A DNA stretch of 58,674 nucleotides from contig CAMCYP010000021.1 in NCBI GenBank assembly GCA_945885345.1, positions 1 to 58,674 on the forward strand. Reading direction: 5' to 3'. The notes under the pieces are model-generated. The model was not told where the DNA came from, did not search any database, and saw nothing but the letters and a program-made list of their open reading frames with translations. Of the stretch, positions 34,036 to 42,495 are shown piece after piece (positions within the stretch are counted from its first letter, which is position 1; each line of letters starts with the position of its first letter). Origin of the DNA: Bordetella parapertussis. GTDB taxonomy: Bacteria; Pseudomonadota; Gammaproteobacteria; Burkholderiales; SG8-41. Position numbers and translations under genes: made by a program.

Positions 34036-34911
34036 TCAGTAAATCATCCCTGCCGCAGCTTCTTTCGGCAGATCCTTCTCCGCTTCGCCGAGCTGTTCGT
34101 AAAACGATTCGATGTAGGCCTTGAACGTGCTGTCGTGGCGCTGCATTTCGATTTCGCCGAAATCCACCTGCGGCCGTGGCTGCAGGTCGAAGTGGCCATG
34201 CTCGTCGTGCCCGCGCACCAGGCAGGCCGGCATGCGGCGCTTGCCGACATATCGCGTGCGCGTCGGGATGTAACTCAAGGCAATGCCGATACGCCGCTCG
34301 TCCGAGCGGTTGGGCTGCGACTGGTGCACCGTGCAAGTGTGATGGAAGGAAAACTGCCCCGGCTTGAGGATCGCGCGATCGATCTCGGACTGGTCGAACC
34401 ACTCGACAATGATCTGCCCTGCAGTATTGACGCTGTTCTTGATCAGTCCGCTTTTCTGCTGCAACTGGCCGCGGATATGGCTGCCGACCGCGAACTCCAC
34501 CGGCCCGGTTTCCGCGGTGACATTGCACAGCGCCACCCATGCCGTGACATGGTCATGCGGGCGCAGCCCGAAATAGGTCGAATCCTGGTGCCAGGCGGCG
34601 ATGCCTTCGCTCCGCGGTTCCTTGATGAAAAAGCGGCTGGTGTAGAGCAGGATGTCCGGACCGAGCAGGTCTTCAACGGCATCGAGGATCGCCGGTGTGC
34701 GCGCCAGCTCGTCGACCCAGCGACACATGAAATGCAGGTTGCCACGGAATTTTTTGTCGATGGCCATCAGCGAACCGCCGAGATGGGCCTCGGTCCTGCG
34801 CAGTTCCTCGCGATAACGCGCAACCTCATCGGCAGTCAACCCGTCCAGCGGGTACAGGTAGCCGTTGGCGCGATAGTCACGGACTTGCGTCGTGCTCAGT
34901 TTTTTCAACAC
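34036..34911 (-). CDS. Phytanoyl-CoA dioxygenase (PhyH) family protein
   Basis: This 291-residue Fe(II)/2-oxoglutarate oxygenase has iron ligands His108 and Asp110 in AWHQDSTYFG and His196 in CTVHQSQPNRS. The 2-oxoglutarate-binding Arg lies in DERRIGIALSYIP (about residue 207). The N-terminal VRDYRANGYLYPLDGLTADE is typical. It hydroxylates an aliphatic or acyl substrate, identity unknown. It heads the minus-strand run of Bug, Bug, MmgE/PrpD and MBL genes and is divergent from the MaoC gene. Confidence 0.9.
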   Translation of the reverse strand: MLKKLSTTQVRDYRANGYLYPLDGLTADEVARYREELRRTEAHLGGSLMAIDKKFRGNLHFMCRWVDELARTPAILDAVEDLLGPDILLYTSRFFIKEPRSEGIAAWHQDSTYFGLRPHDHVTAWVALCNVTAETGPVEFAVGSHIRGQLQQKSGLIKNSVNTAGQIIVEWFDQSEIDRAILKPGQFSFHHTCTVHQSQPNRSDERRIGIALSYIPTRTRYVGKRRMPACLVRGHDEHGHFDLQPRPQVDFGEIEMQRHDSTFKAYIESFYEQLGEAEKDLPKEAAAGMIY

Positions 34912-34994
34912 TCCCTGCCTTCCTCCATGCGCGAATTAACGGAATTCCTTCAAACACGGCATTCAAATTCAGTCATTCACAATGCGGTCCCGTT

Positions 34995-35022
34995 TTGTCA
35001 CCGTGTTTCACCATGCTAGTAT
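34995..35022 (+). promoter_or_regulatory. Candidate sigma-70 promoter for the MaoC/SDR/ECH genes
   Basis: TTGTCA and TAGTAT are separated by 16 bases, about 85 bases before the MaoC start in the divergent gap with PhyH. Confidence 0.45.
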
Positions 35023-35107
35023 AGATCACACAAAAACACGCATCCATATCACCTCATGCGGCAAGCTGCGCAGCAGACGCGGCAATCAGCGCCGCCGGAA
35101 CATCATC

Positions 35108-35965
35108 ATGGCCATTGATTATCAAAAACTCCTCAACTGGAATATTCCACAAGTTGAACAGACGCTGACCCGTCGCGACACCATCCTCTATGCGCTGGGC
35201 GTCGGCCTCGGTGCTGATCCGGTTGATACGAACCAATTGCAGTTCGTCTACGAAGAAAACCTCAAAGCATTGCCGACGATGGCCATCATCCTCGGTTATC
35301 CCGGCCCCTGGCATGCCACTGAAGGCACCGGTGTCACGCGCAGTCACGTGGTGCATGGCGAACAGGGTTTCGTGATCCACAAGCCACTGCCGGTCGAGGG
35401 CGACATCATCGGCAAGACCCGCGTCACCGCGGTGCTCGACAAAGGCAAAGACAAAGGCGCGTTGCTGCAGACCGCCTGCGATGTACGCGACAAGGCCAGC
35501 AACGAGCTGATCTGCACGCTGACCTCGACCACCTTCTGCCGCGCCGACGGCGGTTTCGGCGGACCTTCAGGCCCGACACCGGCACCGCAGCCAATTCCCG
35601 AAACACCGGCGCAACATACATGCGACCTTGCGACACTGCCACAGGCCGCGCTGATCTACCGGCTGTCCGGCGATTACAACCCGCTGCATGCCGATCCCGC
35701 ATACGCGGCAAAGGCCGGCTTCAAAATGCCGATCCTGCACGGCCGCGCAACCTTCAGCGTGGTCGGCCATGCGCTGGTGAAAACGGTTTGTGGGTATGAC
35801 CCGCTCAAACTCAAAAGCATGTCCGGCCGTTTCTCCTCGCCGGTGTACCCCGGCGAAACCATACGCACTGAAATGTGGGTGGACGGAAAAGTCGTTACTT
35901 TCCGCGCCACCGTGCCGGCACGCGGCGTCACTGTGCTGAATAACGGTCGCGCAGAAATAAATTAA
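35108..35965 (+). CDS. MaoC family (R)-specific enoyl-CoA hydratase 2
   Basis: This 285-residue double-hotdog protein starts at MAIDYQKLLNWNI. The C-terminal half contains the hydratase-2 motif YRLSGDYNPLHADPAYA with Asp189, Asn191 and His194, followed by MPILHGRATFSVVGHALV. The N-terminal half is the non-catalytic hotdog, as in the hydratase part of eukaryotic MFE-2. It should hydrate trans-2-enoyl-CoA to (3R)-hydroxyacyl-CoA, the substrate of the SDR encoded next. The two are separated by a CACAGAG palindrome. Confidence 0.92.
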   Translation: MAIDYQKLLNWNIPQVEQTLTRRDTILYALGVGLGADPVDTNQLQFVYEENLKALPTMAIILGYPGPWHATEGTGVTRSHVVHGEQGFVIHKPLPVEGDIIGKTRVTAVLDKGKDKGALLQTACDVRDKASNELICTLTSTTFCRADGGFGGPSGPTPAPQPIPETPAQHTCDLATLPQAALIYRLSGDYNPLHADPAYAAKAGFKMPILHGRATFSVVGHALVKTVCGYDPLKLKSMSGRFSSPVYPGETIRTEMWVDGKVVTFRATVPARGVTVLNNGRAEIN

Positions 35966-35980
35966 TAAAATCAAATACAT
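35961..35980. repeat. AT-rich recurrent motif, copy 4
   Basis: ATTAATAAAATCAAATACAT begins within the MaoC stop codon and runs into the CACAGAG palindrome. Eighteen bases (ATTAATAAAATCAAATAC) are identical to the inverted copy at 52876-52893. Confidence 0.5.
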
Positions 35981-36085
35981 AGCCACAGAGGTCACAGAGA
36001 ACACAGAGGACTTCAAAAGCAAAACCAGTTATAAGCTTTTGCGCTACGAGGTTTTTCTCTGTGAACTCTGTGTCCTCTGTGGCTA
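35980..36085. repeat. CACAGAG-type periodic palindrome, copy 1
   Basis: The left arm (35980-36009) has three CACAGAG units at 9-base period after TAGC. The right arm (36056-36085) is the inverted copy ending in TCCTCTGTGGCTA. About 46 bases separate the arms. It lies between the MaoC and SDR genes. Confidence 0.88.
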
Positions 36086-36110
36086 AAGAGTTGCAGTTTT
36101 TTCAAGGAGC

Positions 36111-37040
36111 ATGAATATGGCAAATCCGAAAATGATGGAAGGCAAAGTCGTCGTCGTCACTGGCGCAGGTCGCGGCATCGGTGCAGCGATCGCGGTCATG
36201 GCCGCAGCGCATGGCGCAAAAGTTGTGGTCAATGACATCGGCGTCGCAATCGACGGCGCCGGCGGTGACCAGACACCGGCACAGGACATCGTCAATCAAA
36301 TCAAAAAAGCCGGCGGTGAAGCCGCGGCCAACTACGACAGCGTCGCCGAATTCGCCAGCGCCGGCAAAATCATCCAGTGCGCGCTGGACAACTTCGGCCG
36401 CATCGATGGCGTGGTCAACAACGCCGGCATCCTGCGCGACGTGATTTTCCACAAGATGGCGGAAAGCGACTGGGATTCGGTGGTGAACGTGATGCTCAAG
36501 GGCGCGTTCAACTGCTCACGCCATGCCGCAGACCATTTCCGCAAACAGGAATCCGGCGCGCTGGTGCACATGACCTCGACCTCAGGACTGATCGGCGCCA
36601 TGGGCCAGGCCAATTACGGCGCGGCCAAGCTGGGCATGGTGGCGCTGTCGAAATGCATCGCAGTGGACATGGGCCGCTTCAACGTGCGCTCGAACTGTAT
36701 CGCACCGGTGGCCTGGACACGCATGACGGCATCGATCCCGGCGAAGGATCCGGCCACAGCCAAGCGCATTGAACAGCGCAAACAGGTCACCGCTGAGCAC
36801 AACGCCCCGCTCGCAGTGTTCCTGCTGAGCGACGCGGCGAAGGACGTCAACGCGCAGGTGTTCTCGACGCGCAAGAACGAGATTTTCCTGATGAGCCAGT
36901 CGCGCCCGCTGCGCGGCATCCATCGCGCCGACGGCTGGACGCCGGAGCGCTGCGCCGAACATATGTACCCGGCGCTGAAGAGCTGGTTCTTTTCGCCGAC
37001 TGAGCGTACCGCCGATGTGTTTCCGTGGGATTCCATCTGA
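36111..37040 (+). CDS. SDR family (3R)-hydroxyacyl-CoA dehydrogenase-like protein
   Basis: This 309-residue NAD-dependent short-chain dehydrogenase has cofactor loop TGAGRGIG (residues 18-24), NDIGVAIDGAGGD and NNAG. The catalytic Tyr169-x3-Lys173 is in NYGAAKLG, with the Ser in MTSTSGLIG. The C-terminal extension (STRKNEIFLMSQSRPLRGIH, TADVFPWD) is that of MFE-2-type dehydrogenases. CAAGGAGC precedes the start; another ATG two codons later is possible. It is the functional follow-up to the MaoC hydratase. Confidence 0.9.
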   Translation: MNMANPKMMEGKVVVVTGAGRGIGAAIAVMAAAHGAKVVVNDIGVAIDGAGGDQTPAQDIVNQIKKAGGEAAANYDSVAEFASAGKIIQCALDNFGRIDGVVNNAGILRDVIFHKMAESDWDSVVNVMLKGAFNCSRHAADHFRKQESGALVHMTSTSGLIGAMGQANYGAAKLGMVALSKCIAVDMGRFNVRSNCIAPVAWTRMTASIPAKDPATAKRIEQRKQVTAEHNAPLAVFLLSDAAKDVNAQVFSTRKNEIFLMSQSRPLRGIHRADGWTPERCAEHMYPALKSWFFSPTERTADVFPWDSI

Positions 37041-37063
37041 AATCAGGTTCAAGATCAAAAACA

Positions 37064-37168
37064 AGCCACAGAGGACACAGAGAGCACAGAGAACTGCAAA
37101 ACCGATCCATTACAAAAACCCCAGACTCCATCCGTGTTTTTAGTTTTTCTCTGTGAACTCTGTGGCTA
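37064..37168. repeat. CACAGAG-type periodic palindrome, copy 2
   Basis: The left arm (37064-37093) has three CACAGAG units. The right arm (about 37144-37168) has only two, so the arms differ by one 9-base unit. It is followed by GCTTTTGACTTTGA, also found after copy 3. It lies between the SDR and crotonase genes. Confidence 0.85.
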
Positions 37169-37192
37169 AAAGCTTTTGACTTTGAGTTTTTC

Positions 37193-37963
37193 ATGAACGT
37201 ACGCTACGAAAAAAACAACGGTATCGCCATCCTGACGCTGGACCGGCCGGATCGCCTGAACGCGATGGCCGATGCGATGTGGGATGCCCTGTACGAACAC
37301 ATCAACACCATCGCCGCGGATGACAACATCCGTGCCGTGGTTCTGAAAGGCGAAGGCCGCGCCTTCTGTTCCGGCGGCGATGTCAGCAACATGGCCAAGT
37401 CCGACATCGTCTCCGGCCGCGCGCGTTCGCAAAAACGCCACCGCACCATCATCGCGCTCTACAACCTCGAAAAGCCGGTGATCGCCGCCACCCGCGGCGC
37501 GGTCTACGGCATCGGCAACGCACTGGCGCTGGCCTGCGATCTGATCGTTGCCTCCGACACCACCAAATTCTCGATGGCCTTCAAAAAAGTCGGCGTGGTG
37601 CCCGACGGCGGCGCCATTTTCTTTCTGGTGCAGCGCCTCGGCATGTCCCAGGCCAAGGAACTGGTCTACACCGCGCGCGCCTTCGGTGCCGACGAGGCGA
37701 AAAGCCTGGGTCTGGTGTCGCGCGTGGTGCCCGATGCCGAACTCGAAGCTGCGGCCGCTGCGCTCGCCACTGAATTCGCCGAATCGGCGACTTACGCACT
37801 GGCACTGGCGAAAAAAATGTTCCAGTCGATGGCGGTACCGACTCTCGAACAATTATGTGAACTGGAAACCCTGGCCTCCGGCATCGTGCGCCTGACCCAC
37901 GACCACCAGGAAGGCGTCGCGGCATTCAAGGAAAAACGCCCACCCAGGTTTTTGGGTAAATGA
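37193..37963 (+). CDS. Enoyl-CoA hydratase/isomerase (crotonase) family protein, paralog 1
   Basis: This 256-residue crotonase has oxyanion-hole segments GRAFCSGGDVSNM and ATRGAVYGIGNALALACDL. The acidic site is VVPDGGAIFFLVQRLG, with Asp where hydratases have Glu, a pattern seen in PaaG-like isomerases. The C-terminus EGVAAFKEKRPPRFLGK is typical. It is paralogous to 50329-51099. There is no strong Shine-Dalgarno sequence; a CACAGAG palindrome occupies the upstream gap. Confidence 0.92.
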   Translation: MNVRYEKNNGIAILTLDRPDRLNAMADAMWDALYEHINTIAADDNIRAVVLKGEGRAFCSGGDVSNMAKSDIVSGRARSQKRHRTIIALYNLEKPVIAATRGAVYGIGNALALACDLIVASDTTKFSMAFKKVGVVPDGGAIFFLVQRLGMSQAKELVYTARAFGADEAKSLGLVSRVVPDAELEAAAAALATEFAESATYALALAKKMFQSMAVPTLEQLCELETLASGIVRLTHDHQEGVAAFKEKRPPRFLGK

Positions 37964-37981
37964 GTTTCCGGTAAACCGATC

Positions 37982-39250
37982 TTGATCACCGCGCAGCGCG
38001 GCACCGACACTTCCTGGCTGCTCTGGCTCTGCGCGAGCCGCACCGGCTTCGCGCTGATGTTCACCGCCTATGCCGCGGCCATCCCGCTGCTCAAACCGGA
38101 ATGGGGCATGAGCGCCGGCGAGGCCGGACTGATCCAGTCGGCGTGGCATGGCGGTTACCTGTTCTCGCTGGTCGCCGTCGGCTTCCTCGCCGACCGTTAC
38201 GGCGCCAAACGCGTATTCCTGTTCTCCAGCATCGCCTCCAGCATCAGTGCGATGATTTTCGCGGTATTCGCCGACAGCTTCATGACCGGCGCCATCCTCT
38301 ACGGCCTGACCGGCTTGTTTTCCGGCGGATCCTATACACCCGGGCTGACGTTGATCGCCGAACGTTTCCAGTCAACCGGTCGCGGCCGCGCCATGGGTTT
38401 TTATCTCGCAGCAGCCTCCGGCGGTTACGCGCTGGCGCTGGTACTGACCGGCGCGCTGACACCATGGATCGGCTGGCGCGGCGCTTTCATCGTCAATGCC
38501 GCCGGCCCGGTCCTGGGTACCCTGCTCGCTCTGTATGCATTACGCAGCACACCCAATGTGATCCATCCGCGCAGCGCAGAACAGGCTGCGGAAAAACCGG
38601 TGGCGATGATCCTCGACAATAAACCGGCAATGCTGGTGACCTGGGCCTACACCTTCCATTCCTGGGAAATGCTCGGCATGAAAGCCTGGATGCCGGCCTT
38701 CCTGTCGGCGGCTGCCGCGTACACCACCGGCAGCAGCGCCACTGCATCGGCGAGCCTCGGCGCGGGACTCGCCGCCATTGCCTACATCGGCAGCATGGGC
38801 GGCAGCGTCACCGGCGGCTGGCTGTCGGATCGCATGGGGCGCACCTGGACCATGCTGGTGCTGGCCACGACCAGTGCCGTCTGTTCGCTGGCGCTGGGCT
38901 GGCTGATCGGCCTGCCGTTGTGGCTGTTGGTGGTGATCTGCGCGTTCTACAGTTTCACCGCCGTCGGTGACTCCTCGGTATTTTCAACGGCGGTCACCGA
39001 GCTGGTACCGCCGCGCCATATCGGCGCCGCCTATTCCGTACGCTCGGTCCTGGGATTCGGCGCCGGTGCGATCGCACCCTGGGTGTTCGGACTGGTGCTC
39101 GACGCTGCAGGTGCTGCGCAAGCTTCGCCCGTCATGACCTGGGGCCTCGCCTGGTGTTCGCTAGGCGTGATCGCGCTGTTCAGCCCCGTCGCCACATGGC
39201 GTCTGCGCCGCATGCCCGAAGCCACGCAAATGGCCAACGGAAAACGCTAG
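37982..39250 (+). CDS. MFS transporter
   Basis: This 422-residue, twelve-helix major facilitator starts at TTG 37982, 18 bases after the crotonase stop. The first loop signature is GFLADRYGAKRVFLF, and the second-half equivalent is GGWLSDRMGRTWTML. The N-terminal helix begins SWLLWLCASRTGFALMFTAY. It probably imports the acid degraded by the preceding enzymes, or exports a product. Its TAG stop overlaps the first bases of the MITE-like element's terminal repeat, so the element may have set the current end. Confidence 0.9.
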   Translation: MITAQRGTDTSWLLWLCASRTGFALMFTAYAAAIPLLKPEWGMSAGEAGLIQSAWHGGYLFSLVAVGFLADRYGAKRVFLFSSIASSISAMIFAVFADSFMTGAILYGLTGLFSGGSYTPGLTLIAERFQSTGRGRAMGFYLAAASGGYALALVLTGALTPWIGWRGAFIVNAAGPVLGTLLALYALRSTPNVIHPRSAEQAAEKPVAMILDNKPAMLVTWAYTFHSWEMLGMKAWMPAFLSAAAAYTTGSSATASASLGAGLAAIAYIGSMGGSVTGGWLSDRMGRTWTMLVLATTSAVCSLALGWLIGLPLWLLVVICAFYSFTAVGDSSVFSTAVTELVPPRHIGAAYSVRSVLGFGAGAIAPWVFGLVLDAAGAAQASPVMTWGLAWCSLGVIALFSPVATWRLRRMPEATQMANGKR

Positions 39251-39517
39251 GGTCTGTTAATGATTATTTCATGAGTGCGACGGCGACGATTTGGCTTCAG
39301 GACGCGAAGCGCCGAGCGCGGTTTGCCCATTGGCAAATAAGCGAAGGCGCGACAATGGCATGGAGCCAAATCGTCCCGTCCCTTCGGGTTGCGGTCAAAA
39401 TCGCCACTGGCTGCGTTACTTGCCTTGCTCATATTCTCGATATGAGCCTCGGCAAGTGCCTTGCCATTGTCGATTTTGACCACAACGTATCTCATGAAAT
39501 AATCATTAACAGACCCT
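39249..39517. mobile_element. MITE-like element, 269 bp with 27-bp perfect terminal inverted repeats
   Basis: The ends are AGGGTCTGTTAATGATTATT plus TCATGAG and its exact reverse complement at 39491-39517. Inside are nested stems: 39285-39296 with 39364-39375 (12 bp perfect), 39388-39403 with 39471-39486 (15 of 16), and a hairpin at 39427-39447. There is no open reading frame of note and no clear target duplication. A second copy begins at 58515. It is presumably moved by a transposase encoded elsewhere, or acts as a structured RNA. Confidence 0.85.
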
Positions 39518-39547
39518 GACTGCGCCCTCACCGAAGACCGGAACCCT

Positions 39548-40684
39548 ATGAAAATCACCAAACTCGAAATCCACATCCTGCGCGCGCCCGACGAAGGCAC
39601 CCGTCCGTACTGGGTCAGCAACTTCATCGTGCCCAAGGCCAATGAAATCCTGGTGCGCATGTTTACCGATGAAGGTATCGAGGGCATCGGCATCGCCACC
39701 AGCTACACGCCGATCGAAGCCGCGATCAAGGCTTTCAAAACAGGGATTGCGGATTACATCATCGGTGAAGATCCGCTGGCGCCGGAAAAACTGCATGACC
39801 GTATTTTCTGGCTGACCGCGAAAAAAATCGCCTCCGAAAAAGGCTGGACCCGCGAAGCCATCGTACGCATCGCCGCCGCCATCGACATCGCCGCCTGGGA
39901 TGTCATCGGCAAAGCGGCGAAGCTGCCGCTGTATCGCCTGTTCGGCGGCTTCCGCAGCGAAATTCCCTGTTACGTGACCTGCGCCTATTACCGCGACGGC
40001 AAGGACATGGCGGAACTGAAGGACGAAATCCAGATGCTGAAGGCGCAGGGCCATCAGGGCTTCAAGGCCAAGGTCGGCGGCGTCTCGCTGCAGGAAGACA
40101 TGAAACGGCTGGAACTGATCCGCGACATCATCGGCCCGGACAAGGACATGATGGTCGACTGCAACCGCGCCTGGGATCTGCCCACTGCAATCACCGCAGC
40201 GCGCGAAATGCTGCCGCTGAATCCACGCTGGCTGGAAGAACCGGTGCGCTGGGCCGATGACCACCGCGAACTGATCAAACTCGCGCAGCAGACCAACATC
40301 CCGCTGTCCGCCGGTGAAAGCGAACTCACTGCCTACGGCTGCCGCGATCTCGTTGAAGACGGTGCGATCCAGATCCTGCAGTTCGACTGCACCATGATGG
40401 GCGGCTTCACCACCGGCCGCAAACTCGCCGCGCTGTGTGAACTGAACCAGGTGCAGGTCGCCCCGCACCACGACTGCTTCATCCACGCCCACATCGTCGC
40501 CGGCAGCCCCGCGGGCTGCATCGTCGAATCCTTCACCGACCCGGAGCGCGACCCGCTGCAGGCAGAGCTGTTCGAGGATCCGCCGAAAATCGCCAACGGC
40601 ATGCTCCACCTCAAGGAACAGCCGGGCCTCGGCCTGACGCTGTCACCGGCGGCGCTGAAAAAGTTTGGCGAAAGAGTGCTCTGA
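39548..40684 (+). CDS. Mandelate racemase/muconate lactonizing enzyme family protein
   Basis: This 378-residue enolase-superfamily enzyme has a capping domain (residues 1-125) and a barrel. The catalytic Lys pair is in FKAKVGG (about residues 173 and 175). Metal ligands are in MVDCNRAW, WLEEPV and SAGESE, and the acid-base His is in VAPHHDC (about residue 307). It is a dehydratase or racemase of a sugar acid or related hydroxyacid; the substrate is not readable. It lies directly before a class II aldolase gene, as in acid-sugar pathways. Confidence 0.92.
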   Translation: MKITKLEIHILRAPDEGTRPYWVSNFIVPKANEILVRMFTDEGIEGIGIATSYTPIEAAIKAFKTGIADYIIGEDPLAPEKLHDRIFWLTAKKIASEKGWTREAIVRIAAAIDIAAWDVIGKAAKLPLYRLFGGFRSEIPCYVTCAYYRDGKDMAELKDEIQMLKAQGHQGFKAKVGGVSLQEDMKRLELIRDIIGPDKDMMVDCNRAWDLPTAITAAREMLPLNPRWLEEPVRWADDHRELIKLAQQTNIPLSAGESELTAYGCRDLVEDGAIQILQFDCTMMGGFTTGRKLAALCELNQVQVAPHHDCFIHAHIVAGSPAGCIVESFTDPERDPLQAELFEDPPKIANGMLHLKEQPGLGLTLSPAALKKFGERVL

Positions 40685-40739
40685 AAATATGCTCTCTGTA
40701 ATGCGTCCCTGAACTGCGTTCTTTAAAAGAAAAACAATC

Positions 40740-41435
40740 ATGCACGCACCCGACGAATTGATGACCAAGCTGCTGAAGTCCTGGCATTTTCTCTACAGCC
40801 GCGGCTTCATCGAAGGTTTTGGCCATATCAGCGCCCGCCTGCCCGACGATCCCGAATTGTTCCTGCTGCCCCGCCATTCGCTGGGGCCGCGTGCCAACCA
40901 CGAGGACTTCCTGATCATCGACATGAAAGGCCGCATCGTCTCCGGCAAAGGCGCGATTCCCGGCGAATATCCGATCCACCTCGAAATCCTGCGCGCGCGA
41001 CCGGATATCAACAGCATTTTCCATTACCACGGCCTGCATTCGACCGCGTTCAGCACCAGCGAACACCAGTTGCGCGCGATTCATCTGATGGGCACGCTGT
41101 TCCATGACGGCATCCCGACCTACGACGATCCGCGGCTGGTCAGCAATCCCGAGCGCGGCACTGCATTGGCTAAAGCATTGGGCACACACCGCGCCGTGCT
41201 GCTGCGCGCGCATGGCGCCGCGATCACCGGTGCTGATGTTGAAGAATGCGTCGGCGGCACCTTCCTGTTCGAGGAAAACGCACGTCGCGCGCACACCGCT
41301 GCGAGCATGGGCAAACCGGTCTGGATAGAAGAAAAACTCGCGGCCGACGCCGGCGGCGAGCTGCTGAAAAGCCGCGGCCCGTTCAAGCGCGTGTGGGCGC
41401 TGGTGGAAAGCGACAGCGAACAAATCAAAAAATAA
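40740..41435 (+). CDS. Class II aldolase/adducin family protein
   Basis: This 231-residue zinc-dependent aldolase-fold protein has FGHISARLP near the N-terminus and EYPIHLEILRARPDINSIFH followed by YHGLHSTAF, which carries the HxH zinc pair. LLRAHGAAITGADVEECVGG provides the third His. Members cleave or decarboxylate hydroxy-keto acids and sugar phosphates. With the preceding MR/MLE enzyme it could perform dehydration then aldol cleavage, with the following Bug importing the substrate. Confidence 0.9.
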   Translation: MHAPDELMTKLLKSWHFLYSRGFIEGFGHISARLPDDPELFLLPRHSLGPRANHEDFLIIDMKGRIVSGKGAIPGEYPIHLEILRARPDINSIFHYHGLHSTAFSTSEHQLRAIHLMGTLFHDGIPTYDDPRLVSNPERGTALAKALGTHRAVLLRAHGAAITGADVEECVGGTFLFEENARRAHTAASMGKPVWIEEKLAADAGGELLKSRGPFKRVWALVESDSEQIKK

Positions 41436-41503
41436 CCACAGCCTTGCAGGTCATCGAACAAAACAATAACTATTCGACTGCAGCAAACCGGAGGAGAAAT
41501 ACC

Positions 41504-42484
41504 ATGTCGTACGCAGCCTGTCGGGCCATCGCCTGCCGTACCCTGATTGCCACCTGCGCCGCATGCATCACAGTTCACTCTGCGCAGGCGCAGAACTATC
41601 CGGTCAAACCCCTGCGCATGATCCTGCCCTTCGCCGGCGGCACGGATACCGTTGGCCGGCTGGTGGCGACCAAGCTGTCGGCGGCGCTGGGACAGCAAGT
41701 GGTTCCCGAGCCGCGTGTCGGCGCCACCGGCAACATTGGTTATGTAGCCGCCGCTAAATCGCCTGCCGATGGCTACACGCTGCTGATGGGCGCGGTACCA
41801 GTGTTGACCAATCCGCACCTCAACCCCAAGATCGGTTTTGACGGCATTCGTGATTTCGCGCCGGTGGCGCTGCTGGCAACAATTCCGAACGTAGTGATCG
41901 TGCACCCGTCCGTGCCGGCAAAAAACATGCGTGAACTGATCGCCCTTGCCCGCAGCGCGCCCGGCAAGATTGCCTACGGTTCCGGCGGCTTCGGCTCGGC
42001 CAACCATCTCGCCGCCGAACTGATGCAGTCTTTTTCCAGGATCAAATTCACCCATGTACCGTACAAAAGCGCGACGCTGGGCATTGCCGGCGCGCTGAGC
42101 GGCGACGTGGACATGGTGATCGTGGTCATTTCGAGCGCCGTGCCTTTCGTCAATGCCGGAAAGATGCGCGCCCTGGCAATCCTCGACCACAAGCGCAACG
42201 TCTCGATCCCTGAGGTGCAAACCTCAAAAGAAGCCGGGCTGCCGGGGCTGGTGGCCATCAACTGGTATGCGATTCTCGCGCCAACGGGTACGCCGCGCAC
42301 CATCATCGATCGCCTGAACACGGAATCCGTAAAAGCCATGTCCACACCCGACATGCGTGAGAAGTTTGCCGCGATGGGCGGCGAAATCGCCACCGGCACA
42401 CCGGAACAGACCGGGGAATTTCTGCGCGCGGAGAATGATCGCTGGGGCAAGGTGATCCGCGAAGCCAACATCAAGGCGGAATAA
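41504..42484 (+). CDS. Bug family (TctC) binding protein, divergent ligand loop
   Basis: This 326-residue receptor starts at MSYAACRAIA after a strong CGGAGGAGAAAT site. The signal peptide ends in SAQAQ. It has YPVKPLRMILPFAGGTDTVG and SPADGYTLLMG as usual. The loop that is normally VDNRxGAGG reads PEPRVGATGNIG, so the ligand contacts probably differ from the other six Bugs here. It converges with the RIO kinase gene, 11 bases away. Confidence 0.92.
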   Translation: MSYAACRAIACRTLIATCAACITVHSAQAQNYPVKPLRMILPFAGGTDTVGRLVATKLSAALGQQVVPEPRVGATGNIGYVAAAKSPADGYTLLMGAVPVLTNPHLNPKIGFDGIRDFAPVALLATIPNVVIVHPSVPAKNMRELIALARSAPGKIAYGSGGFGSANHLAAELMQSFSRIKFTHVPYKSATLGIAGALSGDVDMVIVVISSAVPFVNAGKMRALAILDHKRNVSIPEVQTSKEAGLPGLVAINWYAILAPTGTPRTIIDRLNTESVKAMSTPDMREKFAAMGGEIATGTPEQTGEFLRAENDRWGKVIREANIKAE

Positions 42485-42495
42485 GCGGCGCCCTG

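Noticed and set aside
39249..39517. CRISPR array or tRNA-like element because of the repeated stems
   Set aside because: There are no regularly spaced direct repeats and no cloverleaf with an anticodon; the structure is nested inverted repeats only.
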